The notes under the pieces: generated by a model
Databases searched by the model: none
What the model was told of the DNA's origin: nothing
Seen by the model: the letters and a program-made list of their open reading frames with translations, nothing else
Position numbers and translations under genes: made by a program
In this document: positions 7,494 through 16,473 of the stretch, in pieces
Layout: each line of letters begins with the position of its first letter
Position numbering within the stretch: position 1 is the stretch's first letter
Source: Vibrio tasmaniensis 1F-187
GTDB lineage: Bacteria; Pseudomonadota; Gammaproteobacteria; Enterobacterales; Vibrionaceae
DNA length: 64,000 nt
Assembly (NCBI RefSeq): GCF_000272405.2
Contig: NZ_AJZM02000378.1
Coordinates: 39,440 to 103,439, forward strand
Direction of reading: 5' to 3'

Positions 7494-8867
7494 CTAATCC
7501 TCACCAATAAAGCCTTTTGGTGCTTTATAGGTGACTTTCCCATTTGTGATACTGAGCTCAGCACCTTGTGCCGAGTATTTATCAACGTTGTGGATAGAAA
7601 TCTTATCGCCATTAGCATCTACGTCATTTTTCATGACATCTAATGCCGTCGTGCTATCACGTTTTACACTAAAGTGGTCAATTTTAGCCGAAGGAGGCAG
7701 AGGGTAATCCGCAGGTCCAACAAGATTTCTTCTTAGACGGTTATTTTTATAAATATTGAAATTGATATCGTCAACGTGCGCTTCACCACCTTGAATTCCG
7801 TGGCCTTCAGCAGAAGTACTATGCCCTGTGCCTAAGTAGTGCGCGGTTTCATGCAATACAACGCCATCAGCACCAATGATGTCACCTGGAGAGCGAACAA
7901 TACTTCCGAAGTTTACACCTAGAATCCAGTTACCTTTCAGCCACAACATTCTATGTTTAAGGTCCCAACCTCGCGTTTTTCTTTGTTCATCCCACCATTT
8001 TATAGCAGCGACTCTAATGGGTTCATTCTCGTGTTGGTACCCCCAAGTCTTACAAGCGTCATGAGAAGCGCTTTTTTTACAAGTTTGGTAATGGTCGTCC
8101 AGATAGCCCCAAGTTTCTATCAACACATCATTGACAGAGAAACGTAACAAAGCATCTCGACTCAAAACATAATCAACCAAGTTAATGTAGTAGTCGACGA
8201 GCACCATCGCATCATCCAAGTTGCTATCCGCTTCTTGAACAAACGCTTGGTAAGAGACATGAACTGCCACTTTTACTTTGTGCAGCTGAACTTGCGTTTT
8301 GTCTTTAGCAATTAAGTTATCTAAACCCGATGTTGGTGCACTCGGGTGCTCATCTACGGTTTTAATTGCTTTTTGCATGTTGTCTAAAATTGCAGACTGC
8401 GGCGTAACCGAAGCTAAGTTTTGAGCTGTTGCTGTTAGCTTCTTAGCGGAAAGACCGCTTATGATGTCCGCTTTTTCAATTGTCCATACTCTTTGACTAC
8501 CACGGAACGCTGTCACATAGAGTTTATTTTTACTGGTCAGAGCGGCAATAACTTGCGTATTCTCGTCACTGGTATCAACACCACGATAAACACGAATCGC
8601 TGGCGTATTAATAGTACTGGATGGTGCATTCCCATTAATACGGTGATCCCAAAGATATACTTTCATATCGGGCTCTCTGATCGAGTAACGATGGAGCTCT
8701 AACGTACGCTTTTTACCATTAACCGTAATTGCCACTGAAAGATCTGGGGGTGATGCTTTCGTAGGGTTGTAGACCATAGGTTTATGGCCTTCGTTTTTGC
8801 TATCTTTGCACCCACCAGCCATGACTACCGCTAGTACCACAAAACATAGACTCAGTATTTTATTCAT
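7494..8867 (-). CDS. Catalytic half of the interrupted metalloprotease lipoprotein (457 residues, truncated)
   Basis: This is the part still translated if TAG acts as a stop. A lipoprotein signal ends in MAGGC with Cys20 as the lipidation site and Lys at +2, suggesting outer-membrane sorting. The zinc motif HETAHYLGTGH starts at about residue 339 and has all three His plus the catalytic Glu of the HExxHxxGxxH pattern. The protein ends at KGFIGED inside the Ig/cadherin-like segment, so it keeps the protease domain but loses the LamG-like region. It could therefore be an active short form. The open frame extends 20 codons upstream of 8867, but the signal peptide and ribosome site favour 8867. 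Confidence 0.75.
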   Translation of the reverse strand: MNKILSLCFVVLAVVMAGGCKDSKNEGHKPMVYNPTKASPPDLSVAITVNGKKRTLELHRYSIREPDMKVYLWDHRINGNAPSSTINTPAIRVYRGVDTSDENTQVIAALTSKNKLYVTAFRGSQRVWTIEKADIISGLSAKKLTATAQNLASVTPQSAILDNMQKAIKTVDEHPSAPTSGLDNLIAKDKTQVQLHKVKVAVHVSYQAFVQEADSNLDDAMVLVDYYINLVDYVLSRDALLRFSVNDVLIETWGYLDDHYQTCKKSASHDACKTWGYQHENEPIRVAAIKWWDEQRKTRGWDLKHRMLWLKGNWILGVNFGSIVRSPGDIIGADGVVLHETAHYLGTGHSTSAEGHGIQGGEAHVDDINFNIYKNNRLRRNLVGPADYPLPPSAKIDHFSVKRDSTTALDVMKNDVDANGDKISIHNVDKYSAQGAELSITNGKVTYKAPKGFIGED

Positions 8868-8922
8868 TCTATGTGGTTCCCTTATATCGACCAGTCTAAA
8901 GATGAATAAAAACCATAGTAAT

Positions 8923-8947
8923 AGCAATGAATTACGTTGAACAAAAC
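8923..8947 (-). promoter_or_regulatory. Conserved upstream block of the interrupted copy
   Basis: This 25-base block is almost identical (24 of 25) to 12268-12292 upstream of the intact paralogue, at the same distance from the start (about 56 bases). The coding region and the leader were evidently duplicated together. It may be promoter or 5' leader; no -35/-10 pair is assigned. Confidence 0.45.
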
Positions 8948-9012
8948 AACGCCAACGTACAGCCTATCAAAGGACTGTCTTTCAAAAGGGAGCGTGATTT
9001 AACTATGTAAAT

Positions 9013-9043
9013 AAAAAAGCCCAGCGTACAAATACGCTGGGCT
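9013..9043 (-). terminator. Rho-independent terminator of the intact metalloprotease gene
   Basis: An 11-bp perfect stem (AGCCCAGCGTA with TACGCTGGGCT) is followed on the minus strand by six T. It sits 23 bases after the stop codon at 9066. Confidence 0.85.
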
Positions 9044-9065
9044 ATTAAAGTTTAAAAGAAAAGTA

Positions 9066-12000
9066 CTACCTTATTAGTTGTACGCCTCCTATAACGGCTC
9101 CGGGGGTCATTCCTTTGCTATCTAAGCGTGAGCTTTCATATTCCCATTTGAGCTGTGTGACATTTGCAGGGAGATCAATAAAGTGAACGCCATACATATC
9201 AGATTTCACTTTACGAGGTACACTTACTGAGTAAGTACCGATAAAAGGCAGTGACGCCCACTCTGTACCTGCTTTAGTCCAAACCTCATCACCGATATTA
9301 TAAGCTTTCCATACTTCCTTCCCATTTGCATACAGCTTCAGTGTACCTGAAGGGTAATCGTCCGCACCGGTCCAACCTTTGCCCGCCGCAGCTGCTCGAA
9401 AACGAACACCAGACCACTCACCGGTTGGAGTATCAACTTGTAAGCTCAACGTTTTTTGTTTACCACCAAGATATATATGGCCTTCCCAGTTAGTAGTCCC
9501 GCCGTTGTCAATTGTCCAAGTATTACCATATAAGTCGTTATAACCATTTTGCGTTGCTGGCCAACCAAATAAGCAGGTTACACCTGATTTGACTTCACAA
9601 TCAGGTATTGCGGCACCGTTACTAATTTCAGAGTGACTGAATGCGATTTCTTGACGACCATTAACTAGATTATTTCGAACCGACCACACTTCGCCGACAG
9701 AACCGTTCACGTCGACACGCCAATAAAGCGCCTCATCGGAGGCATTGAGCGCGACAGTATGTGAACCCGAACTACCATTACCAATTTTTTCAGTAGACCA
9801 AGAGTTTCCATCACGGCTAATCATTAACTTGTAAGCCGATGACTTAGACAATTTCCAGCTCAGTGTTTTGCTTCCTGAGAAAGCAATGCCTTCACCATTA
9901 TATGGACGCGGTGCATAAGGATACACATAATTGTTGTTGGTCAATTTTGATATCTGATCATCTGTAAGTGCAAATGACCTCAACTCTACGTTATCGATAC
10001 GCAAATAGCGGCTCTGGCTTTTTTGTAACTCCTGCTTGTGTACTTCGTCCGTATCCCACCATGCTTGCCCGATAGTCAAACCTTGACTGATACTTGACGC
10101 TCTTCGGCTACCTCCGCCCCATAAACCAGCATAACCTTTAGGAAGATTAACCTCATTTTGCGCTTCATCGACAAGCGACTGTTTAACCCCATCAACCCAT
10201 AAGCTTGCTTGATTCGTTGTTCGGTCAACTCGCACAGCAATTGCATGCCATGCGCTATCAGCAGGTAAAGGTGACTCCGTCGTCATTGTTACAATGCGGT
10301 AATCAGTACCGCCTTTATGCATAGCGTATTGACGAGACTTCATGTACCACTTTAGTTTTCCATCTTTCAGTAGTCGTAAGTGGTAGCCTTCTCTCTCCAT
10401 TCCACGGTTAACCAAATTAATGTCATGAGGAAGTCTAGTTCCAACTTTCACTTTCAATGAAACCGTGAAGCTATCATCACCGAGATCAAATGCATGACCG
10501 TAATGAGTATTATATTTAAACGACTCAGGTACATCGTATTTGCTTTTGATTGACCTTACCGCTTCATGAGCGCCCAGCGTTAATGTCTTTCCATAGGAAT
10601 CGTTAGTCACTGATTGTGAGTAATCAACCCAAACATCCTTCCCTGAACGCCAATCACGACTAACATGAAGCTGACTTGCTAGTCCGGTCTGTTCATTAGG
10701 AATCCAAAAATCTTCAATCGCGCTTTCAAATCCGAATCTAGCGTACAAACCAAGGCTTGTTACTCTTAAATGAACCTCTTCACGATCATACAATTGTTTT
10801 CCATGATGCTTAGTTGAGTCAGTGATTTGATAAAAGAACGAATCTTCTCCCACAAACCCTTTCGGTGGGGTATAGACCAGTTTATCTCCGACGATCTTAA
10901 CTTGACCGCCTTGAACGGTAAGCGAGTCCACTTTATTTATCGATATCGAATCACCATTTGCATCAAAGTCATTTTTCAACACATCTAATGTTTTCGCTGT
11001 ATCACGCAACACACCAAAGTGATCAATTTTAGCCGATGGGGGTAACGGGTAATCAGCAGGGCCAACAATCGCTTGTCTGGCTACACGGTTTTTGTAACCG
11101 ACAAAACCAATATCTCCCACGTGCGCTTCACCACCTTGTGAGGTTTCTTCCTCGCCACCAGTATGGTGCCCCGTACCTAAATAGTGTGAGGTTTCGTGTA
11201 AAACAACACCATCCGCTTGAATCAATTGACCCATCGAGCGAACATAAGATCCCCAGTTCACACCAACAACCCCACTGCCTACCAAATCAATCATGCGATG
11301 TCGAACATCCCAATGGCGCGTTTTTCTTTGGGCATCCACCCAACGTCGTGTTGCGTTTTTAATTGAGGTATTCTCATTTTGGTAACCCCAGTCTTTACAT
11401 CTATCGTGACTGCTACTCTTTATACAGTTATTGTAGTGACTCCTTAAATGCCCCCATGTTTCAATAAGAACATCTTGCATAGAGAATCGAATTAACGCAT
11501 CACGACTATACACATAGTCCACTAAGTTTATGTAGTAATCAGCTAAAACCATAGCATCATCAAAGTTACCGTCAGCTTGCTCTTTAAAAGTCTGGTAACT
11601 AATTTGAACAAATGCATTTATCTTACTCAGTTTAATGTCTGACATATTTGTTGGTAAGATATTGTCTAGACCCGAAACTGGGTTATCCGGATTTTTGTCT
11701 ATTGGCTTAATCGACTTCTGAACCGCATCTAATATACTGTTTTGTCGAGACACAGAAGAAAAGCTAGACTTCAACGGTTGGATAGTACCCGCTGATTTAC
11801 CACCAGTTACCGCTGCATCCTTGATCGACCAAACTCGGTGGCTACCACGAAAAGCAGTTACATATAATTTATTTTTAGTGGTAAGAGCCGCTATAACTTG
11901 AGTATTCTCATCACTCGTATCAACGCCTCGGTAAACACGAATGTCCGGAGTTTTAATAGTACTCGAAGGGGCGTTCCCGTTAATACGATGATCCCATAGA

Positions 12001-12212
12001 TATACTTTCATATCGGGCTCACGAATAGAGTAACGATTCAGCTCTAACGTACGCTTTTTTCCATTAACAATAATTTCAACAGAAAGCTCTGACGGTGATG
12101 CTTTCGTTGGCTTATAGACCATAGGTTTATGGCCTTCATTTTTGCTATCTTTACAGCCCCCAGCAGTGACCACTGCTAAAGCCACGAAAAACAGACTCAG
12201 TGTTTTCTTCAT
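9066..12212 (-). CDS. Metzincin-like metalloprotease lipoprotein with Ig/cadherin-like and LamG-like regions
   Basis: A 1048-residue exported lipoprotein: signal peptide MKKTLSLFFVALAVVTAGGC with Cys20 as the lipidation site. HETSHYLGTGHH at about 339-350 fits HExxHxxGxxH (His339, Glu340, His343, His349). No Met-turn is obvious in the next 60 residues, so this may be a divergent zincin family. An Ig/cadherin-like segment follows (VLKNDFDANGDSISI, then YTPPKGFVGEDSFFYQITD), then a LamG/concanavalin-like region (FDLGDDSFTVSLKVKV) and a C-terminal beta-rich region. GAAGGA lies 10 bases before the ATG at 12212; the frame is open 20 codons further. It probably cleaves extracellular protein or glycan-bound substrates at the cell surface (inference). 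A paralogue lies just downstream. Confidence 0.8.
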   Translation of the reverse strand: MKKTLSLFFVALAVVTAGGCKDSKNEGHKPMVYKPTKASPSELSVEIIVNGKKRTLELNRYSIREPDMKVYLWDHRINGNAPSSTIKTPDIRVYRGVDTSDENTQVIAALTTKNKLYVTAFRGSHRVWSIKDAAVTGGKSAGTIQPLKSSFSSVSRQNSILDAVQKSIKPIDKNPDNPVSGLDNILPTNMSDIKLSKINAFVQISYQTFKEQADGNFDDAMVLADYYINLVDYVYSRDALIRFSMQDVLIETWGHLRSHYNNCIKSSSHDRCKDWGYQNENTSIKNATRRWVDAQRKTRHWDVRHRMIDLVGSGVVGVNWGSYVRSMGQLIQADGVVLHETSHYLGTGHHTGGEEETSQGGEAHVGDIGFVGYKNRVARQAIVGPADYPLPPSAKIDHFGVLRDTAKTLDVLKNDFDANGDSISINKVDSLTVQGGQVKIVGDKLVYTPPKGFVGEDSFFYQITDSTKHHGKQLYDREEVHLRVTSLGLYARFGFESAIEDFWIPNEQTGLASQLHVSRDWRSGKDVWVDYSQSVTNDSYGKTLTLGAHEAVRSIKSKYDVPESFKYNTHYGHAFDLGDDSFTVSLKVKVGTRLPHDINLVNRGMEREGYHLRLLKDGKLKWYMKSRQYAMHKGGTDYRIVTMTTESPLPADSAWHAIAVRVDRTTNQASLWVDGVKQSLVDEAQNEVNLPKGYAGLWGGGSRRASSISQGLTIGQAWWDTDEVHKQELQKSQSRYLRIDNVELRSFALTDDQISKLTNNNYVYPYAPRPYNGEGIAFSGSKTLSWKLSKSSAYKLMISRDGNSWSTEKIGNGSSGSHTVALNASDEALYWRVDVNGSVGEVWSVRNNLVNGRQEIAFSHSEISNGAAIPDCEVKSGVTCLFGWPATQNGYNDLYGNTWTIDNGGTTNWEGHIYLGGKQKTLSLQVDTPTGEWSGVRFRAAAAGKGWTGADDYPSGTLKLYANGKEVWKAYNIGDEVWTKAGTEWASLPFIGTYSVSVPRKVKSDMYGVHFIDLPANVTQLKWEYESSRLDSKGMTPGAVIGGVQLIR

Positions 12213-12267
12213 TCTAAAGAGTTCCTTCATGTTTACCGCCCTAAACATGAACAAAAACAACATTGTT

Positions 12268-12292
12268 AGCAATGAATTACGTTAAACAAAAC
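12268..12292 (-). promoter_or_regulatory. Conserved upstream block of the intact metalloprotease gene
   Basis: The partner of the block at 8923-8947; 24 of 25 bases match. It lies about 56 bases upstream of the ATG at 12212. Conservation outside the coding sequence suggests it is a promoter or leader element, though recent duplication alone could also explain it. Confidence 0.45.
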
Positions 12293-12397
12293 CGCATCGA
12301 CGCACAGTCATTTCAAATGGAAATGCCGAAAAATTCCATAAATCAAATTTTCGAAGCTGTTGGTTATAAATCGTTTTAATAAATTCTAGGTTTTGAG

Positions 12398-12426
12398 TTG
12401 TAACAACCTTGCATGAAAGGTATAAA
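12398..12426 (+). promoter_or_regulatory. Sigma-70 promoter of aspC
   Basis: TTGTAA at 12398-12403, a 17-base spacer, and TATAAA at 12421-12426. Transcription would start near 12433, giving a leader of about 40 bases before the ATG at 12474. Confidence 0.65.
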
Positions 12427-12473
12427 TACCGGAGTTATTATTACCTCCCTCTCAATTGACATGGATGAAGATT

Positions 12474-13664
12474 ATGTTTGAAAAAGTGTTAGCAGCTCCC
12501 GCCGATCCTATTCTCGGCCTTACTGAAGAATTTAAAAAAGACTCTCGTGAAGAGAAAATTAACCTTGGTGTTGGCATCTACAAAAATGAAGATGGTCAAA
12601 CGCCAGTACTTAAAACAGTAAAGAAAGCAGAAGCTGCACTTCTTGAAAACGAAAAAACCAAATCTTACCTAACGATTGAAGGTACCGCTGAATACGGTCT
12701 AGCGGTTCAGAAACTGCTTTTCGGTTCAGATGCAGAGATCGTAACGTCTCAACGCGCTAAAACAGCACAAGCTCCAGGTGGTACAGGTGCACTTCGCGTA
12801 GCGGGTGAATTCATCAAGCGCCAACTGGGTGACGTGAAAATCTGGATCAGTAACCCAACTTGGGCTAACCACAACGGCGTTTTCGCTGCTGCCGGTATCG
12901 AAACAGCTCAATACAGCTACTACAACGCTGAAACCAAAGACAAAGACTTCGCAGGCATGGTTGCTGACCTAGAGAAAGCTTCTGAAGGCGACATCGTTCT
13001 TCTTCACGGCTGCTGTCATAACCCAACAGGCATCGACCCAACAACTGAAGAGTGGGAAGTACTTGCTAAGTTAGTTGCTGAGAAGAAACTGCTTCCTCTA
13101 TTCGATTTTGCCTACCAAGGTTTTGCTAAAGGTGTTGAAGAAGATGCAGCTGGCCTGCGCATTTTTGCTAAATACAACAAAGAGATTCTTGTTGCTAGCT
13201 CGTTCTCTAAGAACTTCGGTTTGTACAACGAGCGTGTTGGTGCATTCACATTGGTTGCAGAATCTGCAGACGTAGCAACAACAGCGTTCTCTCAAGTTAA
13301 GAGCATCATCCGCTCTATCTACTCTAACCCACCAGCGCACGGCAGTGCTGTCGTTACTCACATCCTTGGTGATGCTGATCTACGTGCAGAATGGGAAGCA
13401 GAAGTAGCAGAAATGCGTGACCGTATCCAAGAGATGCGCGAGCTATTCGTAACGACACTGAAATCTGAAGGTGTTGATGCAGACTTCACATTCATCGAGC
13501 GCCAAAACGGCATGTTCTCTTTCTCTGGTTTAAGCAAAGAGCAAGTAACTCGCCTGAAAGACGAATTCGCAATCTACATTGTCGGCTCTGGCCGTATCAG
13601 CGTAGCGGGCATGACGAAGTCAAATATGGGTCCTCTATGTAAAGGCATCGCTGCGGTTCTTTAA
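12474..13664 (+). CDS. aspC: Aspartate/aromatic aminotransferase
   Basis: A 396-residue cytoplasmic PLP enzyme, matching the E. coli AspC length and sequence from [16 protein letters not shown] onward. Family motifs present are [24 protein letters not shown], the PLP lysine in [17 protein letters not shown], and the arginine in [11 protein letters not shown]. It exchanges the amino group between aspartate or aromatic amino acids and 2-oxoglutarate. The open frame begins upstream at a TTG (12456), but the family start MFEKV at 12474 follows a purine-rich stretch and is preferred. It is a single gene, with its own promoter and terminator. Confidence 0.96.
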   Translation: MFEKVLAAPADPILGLTEEFKKDSREEKINLGVGIYKNEDGQTPVLKTVKKAEAALLENEKTKSYLTIEGTAEYGLAVQKLLFGSDAEIVTSQRAKTAQAPGGTGALRVAGEFIKRQLGDVKIWISNPTWANHNGVFAAAGIETAQYSYYNAETKDKDFAGMVADLEKASEGDIVLLHGCCHNPTGIDPTTEEWEVLAKLVAEKKLLPLFDFAYQGFAKGVEEDAAGLRIFAKYNKEILVASSFSKNFGLYNERVGAFTLVAESADVATTAFSQVKSIIRSIYSNPPAHGSAVVTHILGDADLRAEWEAEVAEMRDRIQEMRELFVTTLKSEGVDADFTFIERQNGMFSFSGLSKEQVTRLKDEFAIYIVGSGRISVAGMTKSNMGPLCKGIAAVL

Positions 13665-13703
13665 TCGAAAAAGAAACCTGCACTTGCAGACCAATAGATA
13701 TGC

Positions 13704-13731
13704 AAAAGCCAGCTATTAAGCTGGCTTTTTT
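13704..13731 (+). terminator. Rho-independent terminator of aspC
   Basis: AAGCCAGC paired with GCTGGCTT around a TATTAA loop, then six T, 40 bases after the stop codon. Confidence 0.88.
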
Positions 13732-13786
13732 GTGTCTGCCTCCTTTATATGTCAGTTTTTAAGACGCTTAGTCTATATATCGCTAA

Positions 13787-14428
13787 CTAATACTCTAGGA
13801 AGAACTCTACACCTAGCTCGTTAGTGCGTTCACTACGAATCTTACCTTCGCCATTTCTGTGTTGGTAAGAGCCACCAATCGCAAATTTGTTGGTCACTAA
13901 ATAGCGTAAACCTAGGTGGTAGACTTCCTCGTCAAACAAGTCACTGCGATTCACTTGTACACTGCCGTTCGCTATCCAACGTTTCGCAAAGCCATAGTTG
14001 AGTTCCGCTTTTATTCCTTGGATAAACTCCGTGTCAGACGAGCGAGTAATGTTAGTTCCATTATCTTCGACTTCCCCCTTAGTAATACCAAGCAGGTAGT
14101 AAGCCACTATATCTAGATCTCGCTTAATACTGTAACGGTACCCAATGCCCGGCATAAGGGTATCCATTCGAGTTGTTGATTCATCTGGGTGAATGAAACG
14201 AGCACTGTAGTCACCCAACAATAGCCAATCATCCGTTATCGCATAGCTAATACCTAATCCATAGGATGATGCATTGTTATTGCTGCCTGCATCTTCATTC
14301 AAACTTCCCGAATGAGCGGTGGCGTATATATGGTCATAATCAAGAATATCCACACTGTGAGTTTCGGCCCACGAACTTGAAGAAAACATAAAAATTGCAG
14401 ACACTAAACTAAGTTTCCACTTCGGCAT
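13787..14428 (-). CDS. Outer-membrane beta-barrel protein (porin-like), unknown substrate
   Basis: 213 residues with a signal peptide (MPKWKLSLVSAIFMFSSSSWA). The mature part alternates polar and hydrophobic residues in strand-like blocks (ASSYGLGISYAITDDWLLLGDYSARF; GIGYRYSIKRDLDIVAYYLLG) and ends in ELGVEFFLEY, an aromatic C-terminus typical of barrels inserted by the BAM complex. The size suggests 8-10 strands. AAAGGA is about 8 bases before the ATG at 14428, which I prefer over the one at 14437. It is a single gene divergent from the cNMP/CBS protein gene. Confidence 0.72.
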   Translation of the reverse strand: MPKWKLSLVSAIFMFSSSSWAETHSVDILDYDHIYATAHSGSLNEDAGSNNNASSYGLGISYAITDDWLLLGDYSARFIHPDESTTRMDTLMPGIGYRYSIKRDLDIVAYYLLGITKGEVEDNGTNITRSSDTEFIQGIKAELNYGFAKRWIANGSVQVNRSDLFDEEVYHLGLRYLVTNKFAIGGSYQHRNGEGKIRSERTNELGVEFFLEY

Positions 14429-14578
14429 TCCTATCATCCTTTAACTGTCACCCTATTATTTGAAAGATTAGTCTATCCCTAAGACTTTAAAAAGGTTTTA
14501 GCTCACAGATTGATTTGTGACGGCAAAATATTATCAAATGTTGTACCATGAAATCATACAAACCAATGGATGATCATT

Positions 14579-16468
14579 ATGGATGCTGAGTTATTAGAGA
14601 TTCAAAACTTTCTGGCACAATACCCCCCTTTCACAGAACTCCCAGAGGAGATGTTGGCGAAAGTGACCAGTAGCGTCGAAATTTCTTATTACCGCCAAGA
14701 TACCCCTATCATTCACTTTGGTGATCAGATTAACGACCTTTACATTGTTCGAAGCGGCGAAGTAGAAGTCTATCGTCGTAAAGGTGAGCTCTATAACCGG
14801 CTGGATGAGGGACACTTATTTGGCCAAATGGGGCTACTCACCAACAATAAAGTTCGCTTCCCGGTAAAAGCAACAGAAGACACCCTACTCTACTGTATCC
14901 CTGAACCTATTTTCCAAGAACTCTACGACAACTATGATTCATTCGCTGACTTTGTCGAAGTAGAAGATAATGCGCGACTGCGTCAGGCTAACTCAGACAG
15001 CAACGACGCTAACGATCTAACCACGTCAAAGGTAAAGACGCTGCTGACTAGCGAAGCGCCAATGATCGAAAAAACACGAACCATCCAACAAGCTGCTACC
15101 ATGATGGCACAAGATAATGTTTCATCTTTGCTGATCATCGACCCGGATATTGTTGAAGATGATGAAGACGATTCGACGCCCGTTATTGGCATCATTACCG
15201 ACCGTGATCTGTGTACCCGAGTTTTAGCAGAAGGACTCGATCCATCGGATGAAGTATCAAGTGTAATGACAGCAGAGGTTATCTCGCTCGATCATAATGC
15301 CTATGTCTACGAAGCCATGATGACCATGCTTCGCTACAACGTGCATCACCTACCAGTACTAAAAGATAAGAAGCCTATTGGTATTATTGAAGCGACCGAT
15401 ATTGTACGTTACGAATCTCAAAACTCGCTGTTATTGGTAAGCAGCATCTTCCAACAGCAAAGCATCGAAGATCTTAAAGTCCTTTCTGAGCAAGTAAAAG
15501 ACAGCTTTGTGCGCTTGGTTAACGAAGACGCCAACGCCCACATGGTGGGTACCGCAATGTCGGTAATTGGCCGTAGCTTTAAACAACGAATTATTGAACT
15601 AGCCGAAGATAAACTCGGTAAAGCGCCGATCCCTTATTGTTTCCTCGCGCTCGGCTCGATGGGGCGTGATGAGCAGCTGCTCGTTACTGACCAAGATAAC
15701 GCCATTATTCTTGATGATACCTACGATGAGAAAAAGCACGGTAAGTACTTTGAAGAGCTGTCGACCTTCATTTGTGATGGCTTAGACCAATGTGGCTATG
15801 TGTACTGTACCGGTGACATCATGGCCACTAACCCAACTTGGCGTATGACACGTCGACAATGGGAAGAATGCTTCGCTGATTGGATTGATGATCCAAACCC
15901 GAAAGCACTACTGAACGCCTCTATCTTCTTTGATTTAGATGGTGTTTATGGCCGCTTAAAATGGGCAGAACAGTTAAATAGCTTTATTGTAAGACGTGCG
16001 CGTAAGAACAACCGTTTCTTGGCGTGTCTTGCTCGCAACGCACTCAACCGAACACCGCCTCTGGGTTTCTTTAAAGATTTCGTAATGGAGAAAGATGGTC
16101 GTCATAACAACTCGATCAACCTTAAACGTCGTGGTACCGCACCACTTGCCGATCTAATCCGCGTTCACTCTTTAGCAGTCGCATCTCGCTCTAAGAACTC
16201 ATTCGAACGTTTAGACGACATTATCGACGCAGGTATTTTGCCAAAAGGTCGAGCTCAAGACTTGAAAGATGCGATGGAATTCATCTCTTTAGTTCGTATT
16301 CGCCACCAAGCCCACGATGTCGACAACAACATTGAGCCTGATAACAACATTGAGCCAGAGAACTTGTCTGACTTCGAGCGACGTAATCTAAAGGATGCAT
16401 TCCAAATATTAAGCAATGCACAGAACTTTCTTAAGTTCCGTTATCAAGCCAGCAATAAGTTTAAGTAG
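14579..16468 (+). CDS. cNMP-binding, twin-CBS and DUF294 nucleotidyltransferase-like signalling protein
   Basis: 629 residues. A cyclic-nucleotide-binding fold at about 15-130 (DLYIVRSGEVEVYRRKGELY, then EGHLFGQMGLL), two CBS domains at about 155-285, and a DUF294 putative nucleotidyltransferase at about 310-460 (LALGSMGRDEQLLVTDQDNA, the GS-x(9-10)-DxD signature), with a helical DUF294 C-terminal domain. The family resembles GlnD-type sensors, but the target is unknown. The ATG at 14579 has GGA 8 bases upstream; an in-frame ATG also lies at 14570. It is followed after 5 bases by the DnaQ-like exonuclease gene, so they form an operon. Confidence 0.9.
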   Translation: MDAELLEIQNFLAQYPPFTELPEEMLAKVTSSVEISYYRQDTPIIHFGDQINDLYIVRSGEVEVYRRKGELYNRLDEGHLFGQMGLLTNNKVRFPVKATEDTLLYCIPEPIFQELYDNYDSFADFVEVEDNARLRQANSDSNDANDLTTSKVKTLLTSEAPMIEKTRTIQQAATMMAQDNVSSLLIIDPDIVEDDEDDSTPVIGIITDRDLCTRVLAEGLDPSDEVSSVMTAEVISLDHNAYVYEAMMTMLRYNVHHLPVLKDKKPIGIIEATDIVRYESQNSLLLVSSIFQQQSIEDLKVLSEQVKDSFVRLVNEDANAHMVGTAMSVIGRSFKQRIIELAEDKLGKAPIPYCFLALGSMGRDEQLLVTDQDNAIILDDTYDEKKHGKYFEELSTFICDGLDQCGYVYCTGDIMATNPTWRMTRRQWEECFADWIDDPNPKALLNASIFFDLDGVYGRLKWAEQLNSFIVRRARKNNRFLACLARNALNRTPPLGFFKDFVMEKDGRHNNSINLKRRGTAPLADLIRVHSLAVASRSKNSFERLDDIIDAGILPKGRAQDLKDAMEFISLVRIRHQAHDVDNNIEPDNNIEPENLSDFERRNLKDAFQILSNAQNFLKFRYQASNKFK

Positions 16469-16473
16469 GCGCT

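Larger units (their letters stand above)
5709..8867 (-). pseudogene. Metzincin-like metalloprotease/LamG lipoprotein, interrupted by an in-frame TAG
   Basis: This is the paralogue of the intact gene at 9066-12212. Read from the ATG at 8867, one frame runs to 5709 except for a single TAG at 7494-7496. The codon aligns with the Ser of GEDSFFY in the intact copy, so one C-to-A change (TCG to TAG) would explain it. No frameshift is present: the downstream part (to 5709) is in the same frame and still similar to the paralogue to the end. Without the TAG the product would be about 1052 residues, against 1048 for the paralogue. AGGGA lies about 10 bases before the ATG and the terminator at 5662-5693 follows. 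It may be a recent pseudogene, a readthrough gene, or a sequencing error. Confidence 0.85.

Noticed and set aside
14501-14530. TCACA...TGTGA pair ahead of the cNMP/CBS gene
   Set aside because: Arms are inverted and spaced wrongly for CRP.
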